This document shows, in pieces, positions 1-9,305 of a stretch of 64,000 nt of DNA. Location of the stretch: assembly GCF_005280195.1 (NCBI RefSeq), contig NZ_SZPR01000008.1, forward strand, positions 655,346 through 719,345, given 5' to 3'. The stretch's first letter is position 1. Every line of letters starts with the position of its first letter. The position numbers and the translations under genes are program-made. The notes under the pieces are model-generated. The model was not told where the DNA came from and ran no database searches. It saw nothing but the letters and a program-made list of their open reading frames with translations. The DNA is from Streptomyces galbus (GTDB lineage: Bacteria > Actinomycetota > Actinomycetes > Streptomycetales > Streptomycetaceae).

Positions 1-1
1 C

Positions 2-505
2 AGGATCGACGTCTACCGGAACACGCTGGAGAACAACTGGTCCGGCATCACCCTGTGGGAGAACGCCGACCGGTTCTGCAACAGCCCGGCCAACACCTCC
101 TCCGGGGACTGCACGCTGCTGGTGAAGAAGACGTCCCGCTGTGCCCGGCCGGCGATCGCGTCGGCGCCGCTGTACGCGGACTGCCGGTGGAAGACCCAGC
201 GGGTGGACATCCACGACAACCGCTTCGTGCTGGACAAGTCGGTCGTCGACTGCACGGTCAAGTGCGACCGCATGGCGGTGCTGGCCAACTACGGCACCTA
301 CCCGGACTGGTCGCCGTACAAGGGCGAGGGGGTGGCCCGGGCCGTCACGCTCCAGCAGCACAACCGCTGGCACGACAACACCTATGTCGGGCCCTGGACG
401 TTCGTCGCGCTCGACCCGAGCCGGGTCCTGGACTTCGCGCAGTGGCAGGGCGCTCCCTACCAGCAGGACGCGGGCAGCACCTTCCGCGCCGGGGACGGTG
501 GTTGA
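2..505 (+). CDS. Right-handed beta-helix protein, C-terminal part
   Basis: Only the last 167 codons are in the window; the gene is open at the left edge. The visible part has short asparagine-rich turns (VYRNTLENNWSGITLWENAD, VDIHDNRFVLD) typical of right-handed parallel beta-helix proteins, the fold of pectate lyases and polysaccharide-modifying enzymes. Several cysteines suggest disulphides and an extracellular location. The stop lies one base before the start of the polymerase-like gene at 507, so it heads or belongs to the same glycan operon. A role in trimming or modifying the polymer is an inference; catalytic residues and any signal peptide are outside the window. Confidence 0.72.
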   Translation, partial: RIDVYRNTLENNWSGITLWENADRFCNSPANTSSGDCTLLVKKTSRCARPAIASAPLYADCRWKTQRVDIHDNRFVLDKSVVDCTVKCDRMAVLANYGTYPDWSPYKGEGVARAVTLQQHNRWHDNTYVGPWTFVALDPSRVLDFAQWQGAPYQQDAGSTFRAGDGG

Positions 506-506
506 G

Positions 507-1763
507 ATGCGCACGGGAACGGCCGAGGAGATCCGTACGGAGCCCACGCCGGGGCCGGTGGCCGTCGTGTGGGGGCTGCTGGTCCTCAACACGCTCGGCT
601 CCGCCGGGGCGAAGACCATCGTGCCGCTGCCCCGCTCGCTCATCCAGATGGTCACGATGGGCGCGCTGGTCGCCGCGTTCACGCTGGCGCTCGCGGTCAA
701 CCTGCGGCTGCGCGTGCGGGCCAGCGCCTTCCTGCTGCTGCTCACCCTGCTGCTCGCGCTGAGCGTGGTCTCCAGCGTGCACCTGGAGTCGGGGTTCGGC
801 GCGCTGTTCCGCTGCTTCCGGCTGGCCGTGTTCGTCGGCACGCTGTGGCTGGTCAGCCGCTGGTGGGACGGCGACATGACGTTCGTGCGGCACCACATCC
901 GGATGTACTTCGCGGTGCTCGGGTCGGTCGCCGCCGGCCTGGTCCTGTCCCCCGGCGCCGCCCTGCCCGACCTGTACGGCGGGCGGCTGGTCGGCGCGCT
1001 GTGGCCGCTCACCCCGCCGCAGATCGGCCAGTACGCCGCGGTGATCATCGGCCTGACCGTGCTGCTGCTGATGGGCCGCCGCACGGACCGGACCAGCGCG
1101 GCCGTGGTCATCGTGCCGTCCCTGGTCCTGCTCGCGCTGACCCACACCCGCACCGCCACGCTCGGCCTGCTGATCGGGCTGGCGCTGGCCATCGGCTCGC
1201 TGGTGCTGACCAGCGCCGCCGCCCGGCGGTTCTTCGCCTGGGCGGTGGTGGGCGGCACGGTGACCGCGGTGGTGCTCGGCTCCGCGCTGCAGGCGTGGTT
1301 CCTGCGCGGGCAGAGCAAGGAGAACTTCACCAGCCTCACCGGCCGTGCCAAGGTCTGGGACGCGCTGCTGTCGGCGCCCCGCAGCACCACGGAGTACCTG
1401 TTCGGGGTGGGCCTGGGCGACAAGTCGTTCGGCGGCCTGCCCATCGACAACAGCTGGCTGGCCGTCTACCACGAGCAGGGCGCCCTCGGCGTCGGCCTGG
1501 TCGCGGCGATCGTGCTGGTGCTGGGCGGCGTGGCGCTGCTGCGGCCGCCGTCGCTGGCGCGGGCCTGCGCGATCTTCCTGATCAGCTACTGCGCCATCGC
1601 GTCGTACACGGAGGCCGGGCTGGGCGACGCCTCCCCGTACCTGCTGCACCTCACGGTGGCCGCCTCGCTGCTGGCGACGCCCGTCCCGGCGGGGCCGCTC
1701 CCAGCACCCCAGGTCCCCCGACGACGCGTCCCGGGGTGGGCCCGGAGAACGGAAGTGTCCTGA
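507..1763 (+). CDS. O-antigen ligase/polymerase-like membrane protein
   Basis: A 418-residue integral membrane protein with about ten to twelve hydrophobic segments from residue 18 onward and a large loop around residues 265-330 (QSKENFTSLTGRAKVWDALL ... LPIDNSWLAVYHEQGALG). This is the layout of the Wzy/WaaL O-antigen ligase and polymerase superfamily, whose long periplasm-facing loop carries the R-x3-W-type active region. The likely role is polymerising or ligating a lipid-linked oligosaccharide made by its neighbours. ATG at 507 is one base after the upstream stop and the next gene starts two bases after its own stop, so it is mid-operon. Family is clear from the pattern; the exact reaction cannot be told by eye. 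Confidence 0.8.
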   Translation: MRTGTAEEIRTEPTPGPVAVVWGLLVLNTLGSAGAKTIVPLPRSLIQMVTMGALVAAFTLALAVNLRLRVRASAFLLLLTLLLALSVVSSVHLESGFGALFRCFRLAVFVGTLWLVSRWWDGDMTFVRHHIRMYFAVLGSVAAGLVLSPGAALPDLYGGRLVGALWPLTPPQIGQYAAVIIGLTVLLLMGRRTDRTSAAVVIVPSLVLLALTHTRTATLGLLIGLALAIGSLVLTSAAARRFFAWAVVGGTVTAVVLGSALQAWFLRGQSKENFTSLTGRAKVWDALLSAPRSTTEYLFGVGLGDKSFGGLPIDNSWLAVYHEQGALGVGLVAAIVLVLGGVALLRPPSLARACAIFLISYCAIASYTEAGLGDASPYLLHLTVAASLLATPVPAGPLPAPQVPRRRVPGWARRTEVS

Positions 1764-1765
1764 CC

Positions 1766-3007
1766 ATGCACGTCCTCGTGGTGCACAACCGCTACGGCTC
1801 GGCGCAGCCGAGCGGCGAGAACAAGGTCGTCGACCAGGAGGTGGCCCTGCTGCGGGAGGGCGGCCACCGCGTCGGGGTGTTCGAGCGGCGCAGCGACGAC
1901 ATCGCCGGCCGGTCCCTGCCGGGCAAGGTCGCGGTGCCGCTGCTGGTGCCGTGGAACCCGGGGGTGCGCACGGAGCTGGCCGCCCGGCTGCGCGCCGAGC
2001 GGCCGGACGTGGTGCACGTCCACAACGTCTTCCCGCTGCTGTCGCCCGCGGTGCTGGCCGCCTGCGCCGACGCGGGCGTGCCCGCCGTGGCGACGCTGCA
2101 CAACTACACCCAGGTCTGCCCGCCCGGCACCCTGCAACGGGCGGGGCGGCCGTGCGCCGAGTGCGTCGGGGGCACGCCGCTGCCCGCCGTGCGGCACGGC
2201 TGCTACCGCGGCTCCCGGCTGGCGACCGTGCCGCTCGCGGTCAGCCTGTCGGTGAACCGTCGGCGCTGGTGGTCCGGCGTGGAGCGGTTCCTGTGCATCT
2301 CGGCCGCCCAGCGCGACGTGCTGGTCCGCGCCGGGATGCCCGCCGAACGGCTCGCGGTGAAGCACAACTTCGTGCCCGACCCGGGCACCGTGCGCACCGG
2401 GCCCGGCGAGCACCTGCTGTACCTGGGGCGGCTCGCGGAGGCCAAGGGCGTACGGCTGCTGATGGCCGCGTGGGACGCGCTCGCCGCCGACGGCGGGGTG
2501 GGCGTGCCGCTGGTCATCGCCGGGACGGGCCCGCTGGAGCCGGAGGTGACGGCCTGGGCGGCCGGCCGGGACGACGTGCGCTCCGTCGGCCTGTACGACA
2601 CCGCGCAGTGCCGGGAGGCCGTCGCCCGGTCGGTGGCCGTGGTCGCGCCGTCGACCTGGCTGGAGGCGTTCGGGCTGGTGGTCGTGGAGGCGATGGCGGC
2701 CGGCGTGCCGACCGTCGCCGCCGGGCACGGCGCCTTCGTCGAACTCGTCGAGGACGGGGTGACCGGGCTGCTGCACCGCCCGGGCGACGCCGCGTCGCTC
2801 GCGTCCTGCCTGCGCCGGATCACGGCGGCGCCGGACGGGGGCCGGGAGATGGGGCGGGCGGCCCGGCGCCGGTACGAACAGGACTTCAGCCCGGCCGTCG
2901 GGCTGGAGCGCCTGCTGGCGGAGTACCGCACCGCGATCGCGGGGCGGTCGGCACTGGCTCGCGGCGGGGACTCCCGCGCGGGCAGGGGGGATGGGGACAG
3001 CAGATGA
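1766..3007 (+). CDS. Glycosyltransferase family 4
   Basis: A 413-residue GT-B glycosyltransferase. The N-terminus (MHVLVVHNRYGSAQPSGEN) has the GT4 acceptor-domain start with an N-terminal extension typical of group 1 enzymes. The C-terminal half has the donor-site pattern: LYLGRLAEAKGVRLL near residue 215, VIAGTGPLEPEV near 250, and the E-x7-E nucleotide-sugar motif in WLEAFGLVVVEAMAAGVPTV near 300. It should transfer an activated sugar onto the growing lipid-linked glycan at the cytoplasmic face. ATG at 1766 follows the previous stop by two bases and its own stop overlaps the next ATG. Confidence 0.9.
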   Translation: MHVLVVHNRYGSAQPSGENKVVDQEVALLREGGHRVGVFERRSDDIAGRSLPGKVAVPLLVPWNPGVRTELAARLRAERPDVVHVHNVFPLLSPAVLAACADAGVPAVATLHNYTQVCPPGTLQRAGRPCAECVGGTPLPAVRHGCYRGSRLATVPLAVSLSVNRRRWWSGVERFLCISAAQRDVLVRAGMPAERLAVKHNFVPDPGTVRTGPGEHLLYLGRLAEAKGVRLLMAAWDALAADGGVGVPLVIAGTGPLEPEVTAWAAGRDDVRSVGLYDTAQCREAVARSVAVVAPSTWLEAFGLVVVEAMAAGVPTVAAGHGAFVELVEDGVTGLLHRPGDAASLASCLRRITAAPDGGREMGRAARRRYEQDFSPAVGLERLLAEYRTAIAGRSALARGGDSRAGRGDGDSR

Positions 3008-4239
3008 CACGATGCCGACTGTGCGGCTCGGAGGCGATGGCGAGCGTCGTCGACCTCGGCGCCACACCACCGTGTGAGAGTTTTCTCGCCGCGGACCAGC
3101 TCGACCGGCCGGAGCCGGCGTACCCGCTGCACCTGCGGGTGTGCACCGACTGCTGGCTGGCGCAGATCCCGCCGCTGATCACACCGGAGGAGACGTTCCA
3201 GGAGTACGCGTACTTCTCCTCGTACTCGACGTCCTGGGTGGAGCACGCGGGGGCCTTCGTCGACGGCGCGGTCGGGCGGCTGGGCCTCGGCCCCGACGCG
3301 TTCGTCGTGGAGGTCGCGAGCAACGACGGGTACCTGCTCCGGCACGTGGTGGACCGGGGGATCCGCTGCCTGGGCGTCGAGCCGTCGGTGAACGTCGGCG
3401 CCGCGGCGCGGGAGGCGGGCGTGCCCACGCTCACCGCGTTCCTCGACCCGGACACGGGCGCCCGGGTGCGCGCCGAGCACGGCCCGGCGGACCTGGTCGT
3501 CGCCAACAACGTGTACGCGCACATCCCCGACGTCATCGGCTTCACCCGGGGCCTGCGCGCCCTGGTCGCCGACGACGGCTGGGTCTCGATCGAGGTGCAG
3601 CACCTGCTGACGCTGATCGAGGACAACCAGTACGACACGATCTACCACGAGCACTTCCAGTACTACACGGTCGCGGCCGCGATCCGGGCCCTGGCGAGCG
3701 GCGGACTGGCCCTCGTGGACGTCGAGTTGCTGCCCACGCACGGCGGCTCGATCCGGCTGTGGGCGCGCCCCGAGGAGGTGGCCGGCGAGCCTACCGACCG
3801 GGTGGCCGACGTGCTGGCCCGGGAGAAGGCCGCCGGGCTGCAGGAGCTGTCGGGGTACACCGAGTTCTCCGCCCGGGTCGCCAAGGTCCGCCGGGACCTG
3901 CTGAAGTTCCTCATCGAGGCGGCCGAGCGCGGTGAGACGGTCGTCGGCTACGGCGCCCCCGGCAAGGGCAACACCCTGCTCAACCACTGCGGCATCCGGC
4001 CCGACCTGCTGGCCTACACGGTCGACCGCAACCCCTACAAGCACGGCCGGTACACCCCCGGCACCCGCATCCCGGTCCTGCCGCCCGAGCAGATCGCCGT
4101 CGACCGGCCGGACTACGTGCTGGTGCTGCCGTGGAACCTGCGGGCCGAGCTGGTCGAGCAGTTGTCGTACGTGCACGAGTGGGGCGGCCGGCTCGTCTTC
4201 CCCATCCCGGAACTGAGCATTGTCGAGGTGACGTCATGA
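3004..4239 (+). CDS. Sugar C-methyltransferase, zinc-finger class (NovU/TylC3-like)
   Basis: A 411-residue class I SAM methyltransferase. It opens with a CxxC pair (CRLCGSE) and a second CxxC near residue 46 (VCTDCW), the N-terminal zinc domain of Methyltransf_13 proteins. The SAM-binding segment is VVEVASNDGYLL near residue 100. The conserved NQYDTIYHEHFQYYT block and the C-terminal GYGAPGKGNTLLN Rossmann-like block complete the three-part architecture of sugar C-methyltransferases such as NovU, EvaC and TylC3, which methylate C-3 or C-5 of nucleotide keto-sugars. The start overlaps the upstream stop (ATGA). This implies a branched-chain deoxysugar in the glycan, though no 4,6-dehydratase is visible in the window. 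Confidence 0.85.
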   Translation: MTRCRLCGSEAMASVVDLGATPPCESFLAADQLDRPEPAYPLHLRVCTDCWLAQIPPLITPEETFQEYAYFSSYSTSWVEHAGAFVDGAVGRLGLGPDAFVVEVASNDGYLLRHVVDRGIRCLGVEPSVNVGAAAREAGVPTLTAFLDPDTGARVRAEHGPADLVVANNVYAHIPDVIGFTRGLRALVADDGWVSIEVQHLLTLIEDNQYDTIYHEHFQYYTVAAAIRALASGGLALVDVELLPTHGGSIRLWARPEEVAGEPTDRVADVLAREKAAGLQELSGYTEFSARVAKVRRDLLKFLIEAAERGETVVGYGAPGKGNTLLNHCGIRPDLLAYTVDRNPYKHGRYTPGTRIPVLPPEQIAVDRPDYVLVLPWNLRAELVEQLSYVHEWGGRLVFPIPELSIVEVTS

Positions 4240-5045
4240 AGGTCGTGCTGTTCTGCGGCGGTTACGGGATGCGGATGCGCAACGGGTCCGCGGACGACGT
4301 GCCCAAGCCGATGGCGATGGTCGGCCCGCGCCCGCTGATCTGGCACGTGATGCGCTACTACGCGCACTTCGGGCACACCGAGTTCATCCTGTGCCTCGGC
4401 TACGGCGCCCACCACATCAAGGACTTCTTCCTCAACTACGAGGAGACGACGTCCAACGACTTCGTGCTGCGCGGCGGTCGCACGGAGCTGCTGTCCACCG
4501 ACATCGCCTCCTGGACGATCACGTTCGTGCAGACCGGCATCGAGTCGCCGATCGGCGAGCGGCTGCGCCGGGTGCGGCCCTACCTCGACGGCGACGAGAT
4601 GTTCCTCGCCAACTACGCCGACGTGCTCACCGACGCCCCGCTGCCGGAGATGATCGACCGGTTCTCCCGGCGCGACGCCGGCGCGTCGATGATGGTGGTG
4701 CCGCCGCAGTCGTCGTTCCACTGCGTGGAGCTGGGCGAGGACGGCCTGGTCGGCGGGATCACCCCGGTGAGCGAGCTGCCGCTGTGGGAGAACGGCGGCT
4801 ACTTCGTGCTGCGCCAGGAGGTCTTCGACCACATCCCCGAGGGCGGGGACCTGGTCGCCGACGGCTGCGCGCAACTCGCCAAGCGGGGGCGGCTGGTGGC
4901 CCACCAGCACCGCGGCTTCTGGAAGCCGACCGACACGGTCAAGGAGCGCGCCGCGCTCGACGAGGCGTACACCCGCGGCGAGCGCCCGTGGGCCGTGTGG
5001 GAGCAGGACGACGCGGTCCGGCGCGCCGCGGTGAGGACCGCGTGA
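4236..5045 (+). CDS. Sugar-1-phosphate nucleotidyltransferase (RfbF-like)
   Basis: A 269-residue nucleotidyltransferase. The N-terminus VVLFCGGYGMRMR is the G-G-x-G-x-R-x nucleotide-binding signature (normally AGGxGTRL), followed by KPMAMVGPRPLIWHVM, which matches the KPM-GG-PI-WH block of glucose-1-phosphate cytidylyltransferases. Length fits that family (about 255-270). It would activate a hexose-1-phosphate, probably as the CDP or another NDP sugar, for the methyltransferase and epimerase beside it. Start and stop both overlap neighbours. The G-Y-G-M-R variant of the loop is mildly unusual. Confidence 0.83.
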   Translation: MKVVLFCGGYGMRMRNGSADDVPKPMAMVGPRPLIWHVMRYYAHFGHTEFILCLGYGAHHIKDFFLNYEETTSNDFVLRGGRTELLSTDIASWTITFVQTGIESPIGERLRRVRPYLDGDEMFLANYADVLTDAPLPEMIDRFSRRDAGASMMVVPPQSSFHCVELGEDGLVGGITPVSELPLWENGGYFVLRQEVFDHIPEGGDLVADGCAQLAKRGRLVAHQHRGFWKPTDTVKERAALDEAYTRGERPWAVWEQDDAVRRAAVRTA

Positions 5046-5689
5046 TCCGGCTCGGCGCGGGGCGCGTCGACCGGGTCGTCGCGGTGGGCGCGCACTGCGA
5101 CGACATCGCCATCGGCGCCGGCGGCACCCTGCTGACGCTCTGTCGGGCCCGGCCGGGGCTGCGGGTGGACGCGTTGGTGCTGACCGGCGGCGGCGGGGAG
5201 CGCGAGGAGGAGGAGCGGGCCGCGCTGGCCGCCTTCTGCCCGGGCGCCGACCTGCGGCTGACCGTGCTGAAGCTGCCCGACGGGCGGGTCCCGGTGCACT
5301 GGGACGAGGCCAAGGCCGCCGTCGAGGAGCTGCGCGGGCAGGGCGACCCGGACCTGATCCTGGCCCCGCGCACCGACGACGCCCACCAGGACCACCGCCA
5401 CCTGGCCCAGCTGGTGCCCACCGCGTTCCGCGACCACCTGGTCCTCGGCTACGAGATCGTCAAGTGGGACGGCGACCTCGGCCGTCCGGCGGCCTACCAG
5501 CCGCTGACGCCCGAGACGGCGGAGGACAAGGTGCGCCTGCTCCAGGAGCACTACCCCTCGCAGCGCGGCCGCCCCTGGTACGACCGGGAGGCCTTCCTGG
5601 GGCTGGCACGGATCCGCGGCATCGAATGCCACGCGCGCTACGCCGAGGCGTTCGCCGTCACCAAACTCACGCTCAACCTGGGGGGTTGA
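5042..5689 (+). CDS. PIG-L family deacetylase
   Basis: A 215-residue protein with the PIG-L/LmbE zinc-binding pattern: AVGAHCDDIAIGAGGTL near the N-terminus (A-H-x-D-D) and TDDAHQDHRHLA near residue 112 (H-x-D-H). PIG-L enzymes remove N-acetyl groups from GlcNAc-type sugars or related substrates. Here it probably deacetylates an N-acetylated sugar of the glycan, on a nucleotide- or lipid-linked intermediate. The GTG start at 5042 overlaps the previous stop (GTGA). Family assignment is firm; the substrate is inferred from context only. Confidence 0.85.
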   Translation: MIRLGAGRVDRVVAVGAHCDDIAIGAGGTLLTLCRARPGLRVDALVLTGGGGEREEEERAALAAFCPGADLRLTVLKLPDGRVPVHWDEAKAAVEELRGQGDPDLILAPRTDDAHQDHRHLAQLVPTAFRDHLVLGYEIVKWDGDLGRPAAYQPLTPETAEDKVRLLQEHYPSQRGRPWYDREAFLGLARIRGIECHARYAEAFAVTKLTLNLGG

Positions 5690-5692
5690 ACC

Positions 5693-6718
5693 ATGCGCGT
5701 ACTCCTGACCGGACACCAGGGCTACCTGGGCACCGTGATGGCCCCGGTCCTCGCGGCCGCCGGGCACGAGGTCGTCGGCCTGGACGCCGGCCTGTTCGCC
5801 GACTGCGTGCTGGGCCCGCGGCCCGCCGACCCGCCCGGGCACCGGGTGGACCTGCGCGACGTCACCGCCGAGCACGTGGCGGGGGTGGACGCGGTGATCC
5901 ACCTGGCGGCGCTGTCCAACGACCCGCTGGGCGCGCTGGCGCCCGACCTCACCTACGACATCAACCACCACGCGTCCGTGCGGCTGGCCCGGCTGGCCCG
6001 CGAGGCCGGGGTGGGCCGCTTCCTGTACGCGTCGACCTGCTCGGTGTACGGCGCCGCCGGCGGTGACGAACTGGTCGCCGAGGACGCCCCGTTGCGCCCG
6101 GTGACGCCGTACGCGGAGTCGAAGGTGCGGGTCGAGGACGACCTGCACGAGCTGGCCGACGGCGACTTCAGCCCGGTGTACCTGCGCAACGCCACCGCGT
6201 TCGGCTTCTCGCCGCGGCTGCGCGCGGACATCGTGCTGAACAACCTGGTGGGCCACGCGCTGCTGTCCGGCGAGGTGCTGGTGCTGTCCGACGGGACCCC
6301 GTGGCGCCCCCTGGTGCACGCGGCCGACATCGCGCGGGCGTTCACGGCCGCGCTGAGCGCGCCACGCGAGGCGGTGCACGACCGGGCGTTCAACATCGGC
6401 AGCGAGACCAACAACGTGACGGTCGCCGAGATCGCCGCGCAGGTCGCGGAGGCGGTGCCGGGCTCCGAGGTGGTCATCACCGGTGAGAACGGCGCCGACC
6501 CGCGGTCCTACCGGGTGGACTTCTCCCGGTTCCGCGCGGCCGTCCCGGGCTTCGACTGCGAGTGGACGGTCAAGCGGGGCGCGCTCGAACTCGCCGACGC
6601 CTACCGCGCGCACGGGCTGACCCGCGAGGCGTTCGAGCGGCGCTTCACCCGGCTGGCCGTGCTGCGCGCGGCGTCCGGGGCGGGCACCGTCGACGACACC
6701 CTGCGGTGGCGCGCGTGA
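5693..6718 (+). CDS. NAD-dependent sugar epimerase/dehydratase (extended SDR)
   Basis: A 341-residue extended SDR. The N-terminus [18 protein letters not shown] carries the G-x-x-G-x-x-G dinucleotide motif; [17 protein letters not shown] has the S-x-V-Y-G element and [15 protein letters not shown] the catalytic Y-x3-K. It fits UDP-glucose 4-epimerase/dehydratase relatives acting on nucleotide sugars. ATG at 5693 is preceded by GGGGG and lies four bases after the upstream stop; the next gene overlaps its end. It may supply the keto- or epimerised intermediate for the C-methyltransferase or aminotransferase of this operon. Confidence 0.88.
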   Translation: MRVLLTGHQGYLGTVMAPVLAAAGHEVVGLDAGLFADCVLGPRPADPPGHRVDLRDVTAEHVAGVDAVIHLAALSNDPLGALAPDLTYDINHHASVRLARLAREAGVGRFLYASTCSVYGAAGGDELVAEDAPLRPVTPYAESKVRVEDDLHELADGDFSPVYLRNATAFGFSPRLRADIVLNNLVGHALLSGEVLVLSDGTPWRPLVHAADIARAFTAALSAPREAVHDRAFNIGSETNNVTVAEIAAQVAEAVPGSEVVITGENGADPRSYRVDFSRFRAAVPGFDCEWTVKRGALELADAYRAHGLTREAFERRFTRLAVLRAASGAGTVDDTLRWRA

Positions 6719-7989
6719 GCACACCCGGCGAGGAGATGTACGCGCTGGTGGAGCGGATGTACCCGCTGTGCCGGAGCATCACCGGCGACGGGGTGCGCGC
6801 CACCCTGGACATCGTCGGCGAGTACATCCCGCTCCAGCGGCACGAGGTCCCGACGGGCACCCAGGTGCTCGACTGGACGGTGCCCCAGGAATGGAACATC
6901 CGTGACGCGTACGTCGCCGACGCCACCGGCCGCCGGGTCGTCGACTTCGCCGCGTCCAGCCTGCACGTGCTCGGCTACAGCGTGCCGGTGCAGCGGACCA
7001 TGCCGCTGTCCGAGCTGCGCGCACACCTGCACACCCTGCCCGAGCACCCCACGTGGGTCCCGTACCGCACGAGTTACTACCGGCCCGACTGGGGGTTCTG
7101 CCTGGCGCAGGAGACCCTGGACGCGCTGCCCGACGGCGACTACGAGGTGCGCATCGACTCGACCCTCGCCGACGGGCACCTCTCCTACGCCGAGCACGTG
7201 GTGCCCGGGCAGGTGTCCGACGAGGTGATCGTCTCCAGTCACGTCTGCCACCCGTCGCTGGCCAACGACAACCTGGCCGGCATCGCGGTGGCGACGTACC
7301 TGGCCCGGGCGCTGGCGGAGGGCACGCCGTACTACACGTACCGGTTCCTCTTCGCGCCCGGCACCATCGGCGCGATCACCTGGCTGGCCCGCAACGCGGA
7401 GCGGGTGGAGCGGGTCCGGCACGGGCTGGTGCTGGCCTGCGCGGGGGACTCGGGGCAGTTGACGTACAAGCGCAGCCGGCGCGGGGACGCGGGGATCGAC
7501 CGGGTGATGCAGCACGTGCTCGGCGCCTCCGGACGCCCCCACCGCGTCACCGAGTTCACCCCCTACGGCTACGACGAGCGGCAGTTCTGCTCCCCCGGGT
7601 TCGACCTCGGGGTGGGCTCGCTCAGCCGGACCCCGTACGCCGGTTACCCCGAGTACCACACCTCGGCGGACGACCTGGGCTTCGTCTCGCCCGAGGCGAT
7701 GGCGGACACGCTCGCCGTGTGCCGCGAGGCGTTCGCCGTGCTGGACCGCGACCGGGCGTACGTCAACCTCAGCCCCTACGGCGAACCCCAGCTCGGCCGG
7801 CGCGGGCTGTACGACGCGCTCGGCGGCCGCAGCGACGCGAAGGAGGCCCAGATGGCCATGCTCTGGGTGCTCAGCCTCTCCGACGGCGAGCACGGTCTGC
7901 TGGACGTCGCCGAGCGGTCCGGGCTGCCGTTCGCGACCGTCGCCGCGGCGGCCGACGCGCTGCACGGTGCCGGACTGATCAAGGCGTGA
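6715..7989 (+). CDS. DUF4910 (aminopeptidase-like) protein with winged-helix tail
   Basis: A 424-residue DUF4910/DUF2172-type protein. The middle carries [20 protein letters not shown] (residues about 175-195), the H...D metal-site segment that makes these proteins look like M28 zinc aminopeptidases, plus downstream glutamate and histidine candidates ([19 protein letters not shown]). The last 45 residues ([20 protein letters not shown] onward) form a winged helix. Members recur in capsule and secondary-metabolite loci, but I know of no defined reaction; an amide hydrolase or amidase-like step on the glycan is a guess. The GTG start at 6715 overlaps the epimerase stop. Confidence 0.8.
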   Translation: MSTPGEEMYALVERMYPLCRSITGDGVRATLDIVGEYIPLQRHEVPTGTQVLDWTVPQEWNIRDAYVADATGRRVVDFAASSLHVLGYSVPVQRTMPLSELRAHLHTLPEHPTWVPYRTSYYRPDWGFCLAQETLDALPDGDYEVRIDSTLADGHLSYAEHVVPGQVSDEVIVSSHVCHPSLANDNLAGIAVATYLARALAEGTPYYTYRFLFAPGTIGAITWLARNAERVERVRHGLVLACAGDSGQLTYKRSRRGDAGIDRVMQHVLGASGRPHRVTEFTPYGYDERQFCSPGFDLGVGSLSRTPYAGYPEYHTSADDLGFVSPEAMADTLAVCREAFAVLDRDRAYVNLSPYGEPQLGRRGLYDALGGRSDAKEAQMAMLWVLSLSDGEHGLLDVAERSGLPFATVAAAADALHGAGLIKA

Positions 7990-7994
7990 GACCG

Positions 7995-9305
7995 ATGACC
8001 ACCGAGGGGGAGAAGACGGCGCCGCCGACGCGGGAGACCGCGCCGGCCGGGCGCGGCGCCCGGCGGGCCCTCGCCGGGCGGCTGTCGTGGGGCCTGGCCG
8101 ACCAGGCGGCCTCCAGCATCAGCAACTTCGTGGTGGGCATCTACGTGGCCCGCTCGCTGGGGGTGACCGCGTTCGGCGTGTTCAGCCTGGCCTGGGTGAC
8201 GTACGGCGTGGTGCTCAACGTCTCGCGCGGGCTGGCCACCGACCCGCTCGTGGTGCGCTTCAGCGGCGTGCCGGAGGACTCCTGGCGGGCGGCGGTGGTC
8301 CGCTCGACGGGGACCGCGCTGGGCGTGGGCACGGCCATCGGCGCGGTCTGCGCGGTGGCCGGCCCGGTGGCCGGAGGCCGGGTGGGGCCCGCGTTCCTGT
8401 GCCTGGGCCTCACGCTGCCGGGGCTGCTGCTCCAGGACGCCTGGCGGTTCTCGTTCTTCGCGGCGGGCGCCGGGCGCAAGGCGTTCGTCAACGACCTCGT
8501 GTGGTGCGTGGCGCTCGTCCCGGCCCTGGTGGTGGCGGCCCACGTGGGCACCGTGCCCGCGTTCGTGCTGGCCTGGGGCGCCTCCGCCTGGGTGGCCGCC
8601 GGGTACGGCTGCGTCCAGTCCGGCGTGCGGCCCGGCCCGGCCCGGGCCCGCGGGTGGCTGCGCGAGCAGCGCGACCTCGGCTACCGGTACCTGGTCGAGA
8701 ACGTCAGCCTCAGCGGCGCGAGCCAGCTCCGGGCGTACGGGCTCGGCGCGATCGTCGGGGTCGGCGCGGTGGGCGCGGTGCGCGGGGCCGAGCTCCTGAT
8801 GGGCCCGTTCCTCGCCGTGCTGATGGGCCTGTCGCTGGTCACCGTCCCGGAGGCGGCCCGGGTGCTGCGCCGGGCCCCGCACCGGCTCCGCTCGTTCTGC
8901 CTGCTGCTGGGCGGCGGCCAGGCCGGCGCCGCCCTGCTGTGGGGCGGGGCGCTGCTGCTGCTGCCGGGCCGGCTCGGCGAGCTGGTGCTCGGCGACGTCT
9001 GGTCGTCCGCCTCGCGGCTCATCGTGCCGATCACCCTCGGTGTCGCGGGCGCCGGCCTGGGCACCGGCGCGGCGGCCGGACTGCGCGCGCTCGGCGCGGC
9101 CCGGCGCAGCCTGCGCTGCCAGCTCTTCGCGTCCGCCGCCTACGTCGGCGGCGGCCTCGGCGGGGCGGCCGCGGCCGGCACGGTCGGCTCGGCCTGGGGC
9201 GTCGCCGCCGCGACCGTCGGCGGCTCGGCCCTGTGGTGGCTGCAGCTGCGGTCGGCCCTCCGCGAGCGCCCCGTCCTTTCCGTTCCCGAAGTGAGGACCC
9301 CATGA
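7995..9305 (+). CDS. Wzx-like polysaccharide flippase (MATE/MOP family)
   Basis: A 436-residue membrane protein with roughly twelve hydrophobic segments. The N-terminal region (SWGLADQAASSISNFVVGIY and ARSLGVTAFGVFSLAWV) is the MOP/Wzx flippase opening. It would flip the undecaprenyl-linked repeat unit across the membrane for the Wzy/ligase-like protein at 507-1763. ATG at 7995 is chosen; an in-frame GTG at 7986 would give the GTGA overlap seen elsewhere in this operon and is a real alternative adding three residues. Confidence 0.82.
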   Translation: MTTEGEKTAPPTRETAPAGRGARRALAGRLSWGLADQAASSISNFVVGIYVARSLGVTAFGVFSLAWVTYGVVLNVSRGLATDPLVVRFSGVPEDSWRAAVVRSTGTALGVGTAIGAVCAVAGPVAGGRVGPAFLCLGLTLPGLLLQDAWRFSFFAAGAGRKAFVNDLVWCVALVPALVVAAHVGTVPAFVLAWGASAWVAAGYGCVQSGVRPGPARARGWLREQRDLGYRYLVENVSLSGASQLRAYGLGAIVGVGAVGAVRGAELLMGPFLAVLMGLSLVTVPEAARVLRRAPHRLRSFCLLLGGGQAGAALLWGGALLLLPGRLGELVLGDVWSSASRLIVPITLGVAGAGLGTGAAAGLRALGAARRSLRCQLFASAAYVGGGLGGAAAAGTVGSAWGVAAATVGGSALWWLQLRSALRERPVLSVPEVRTP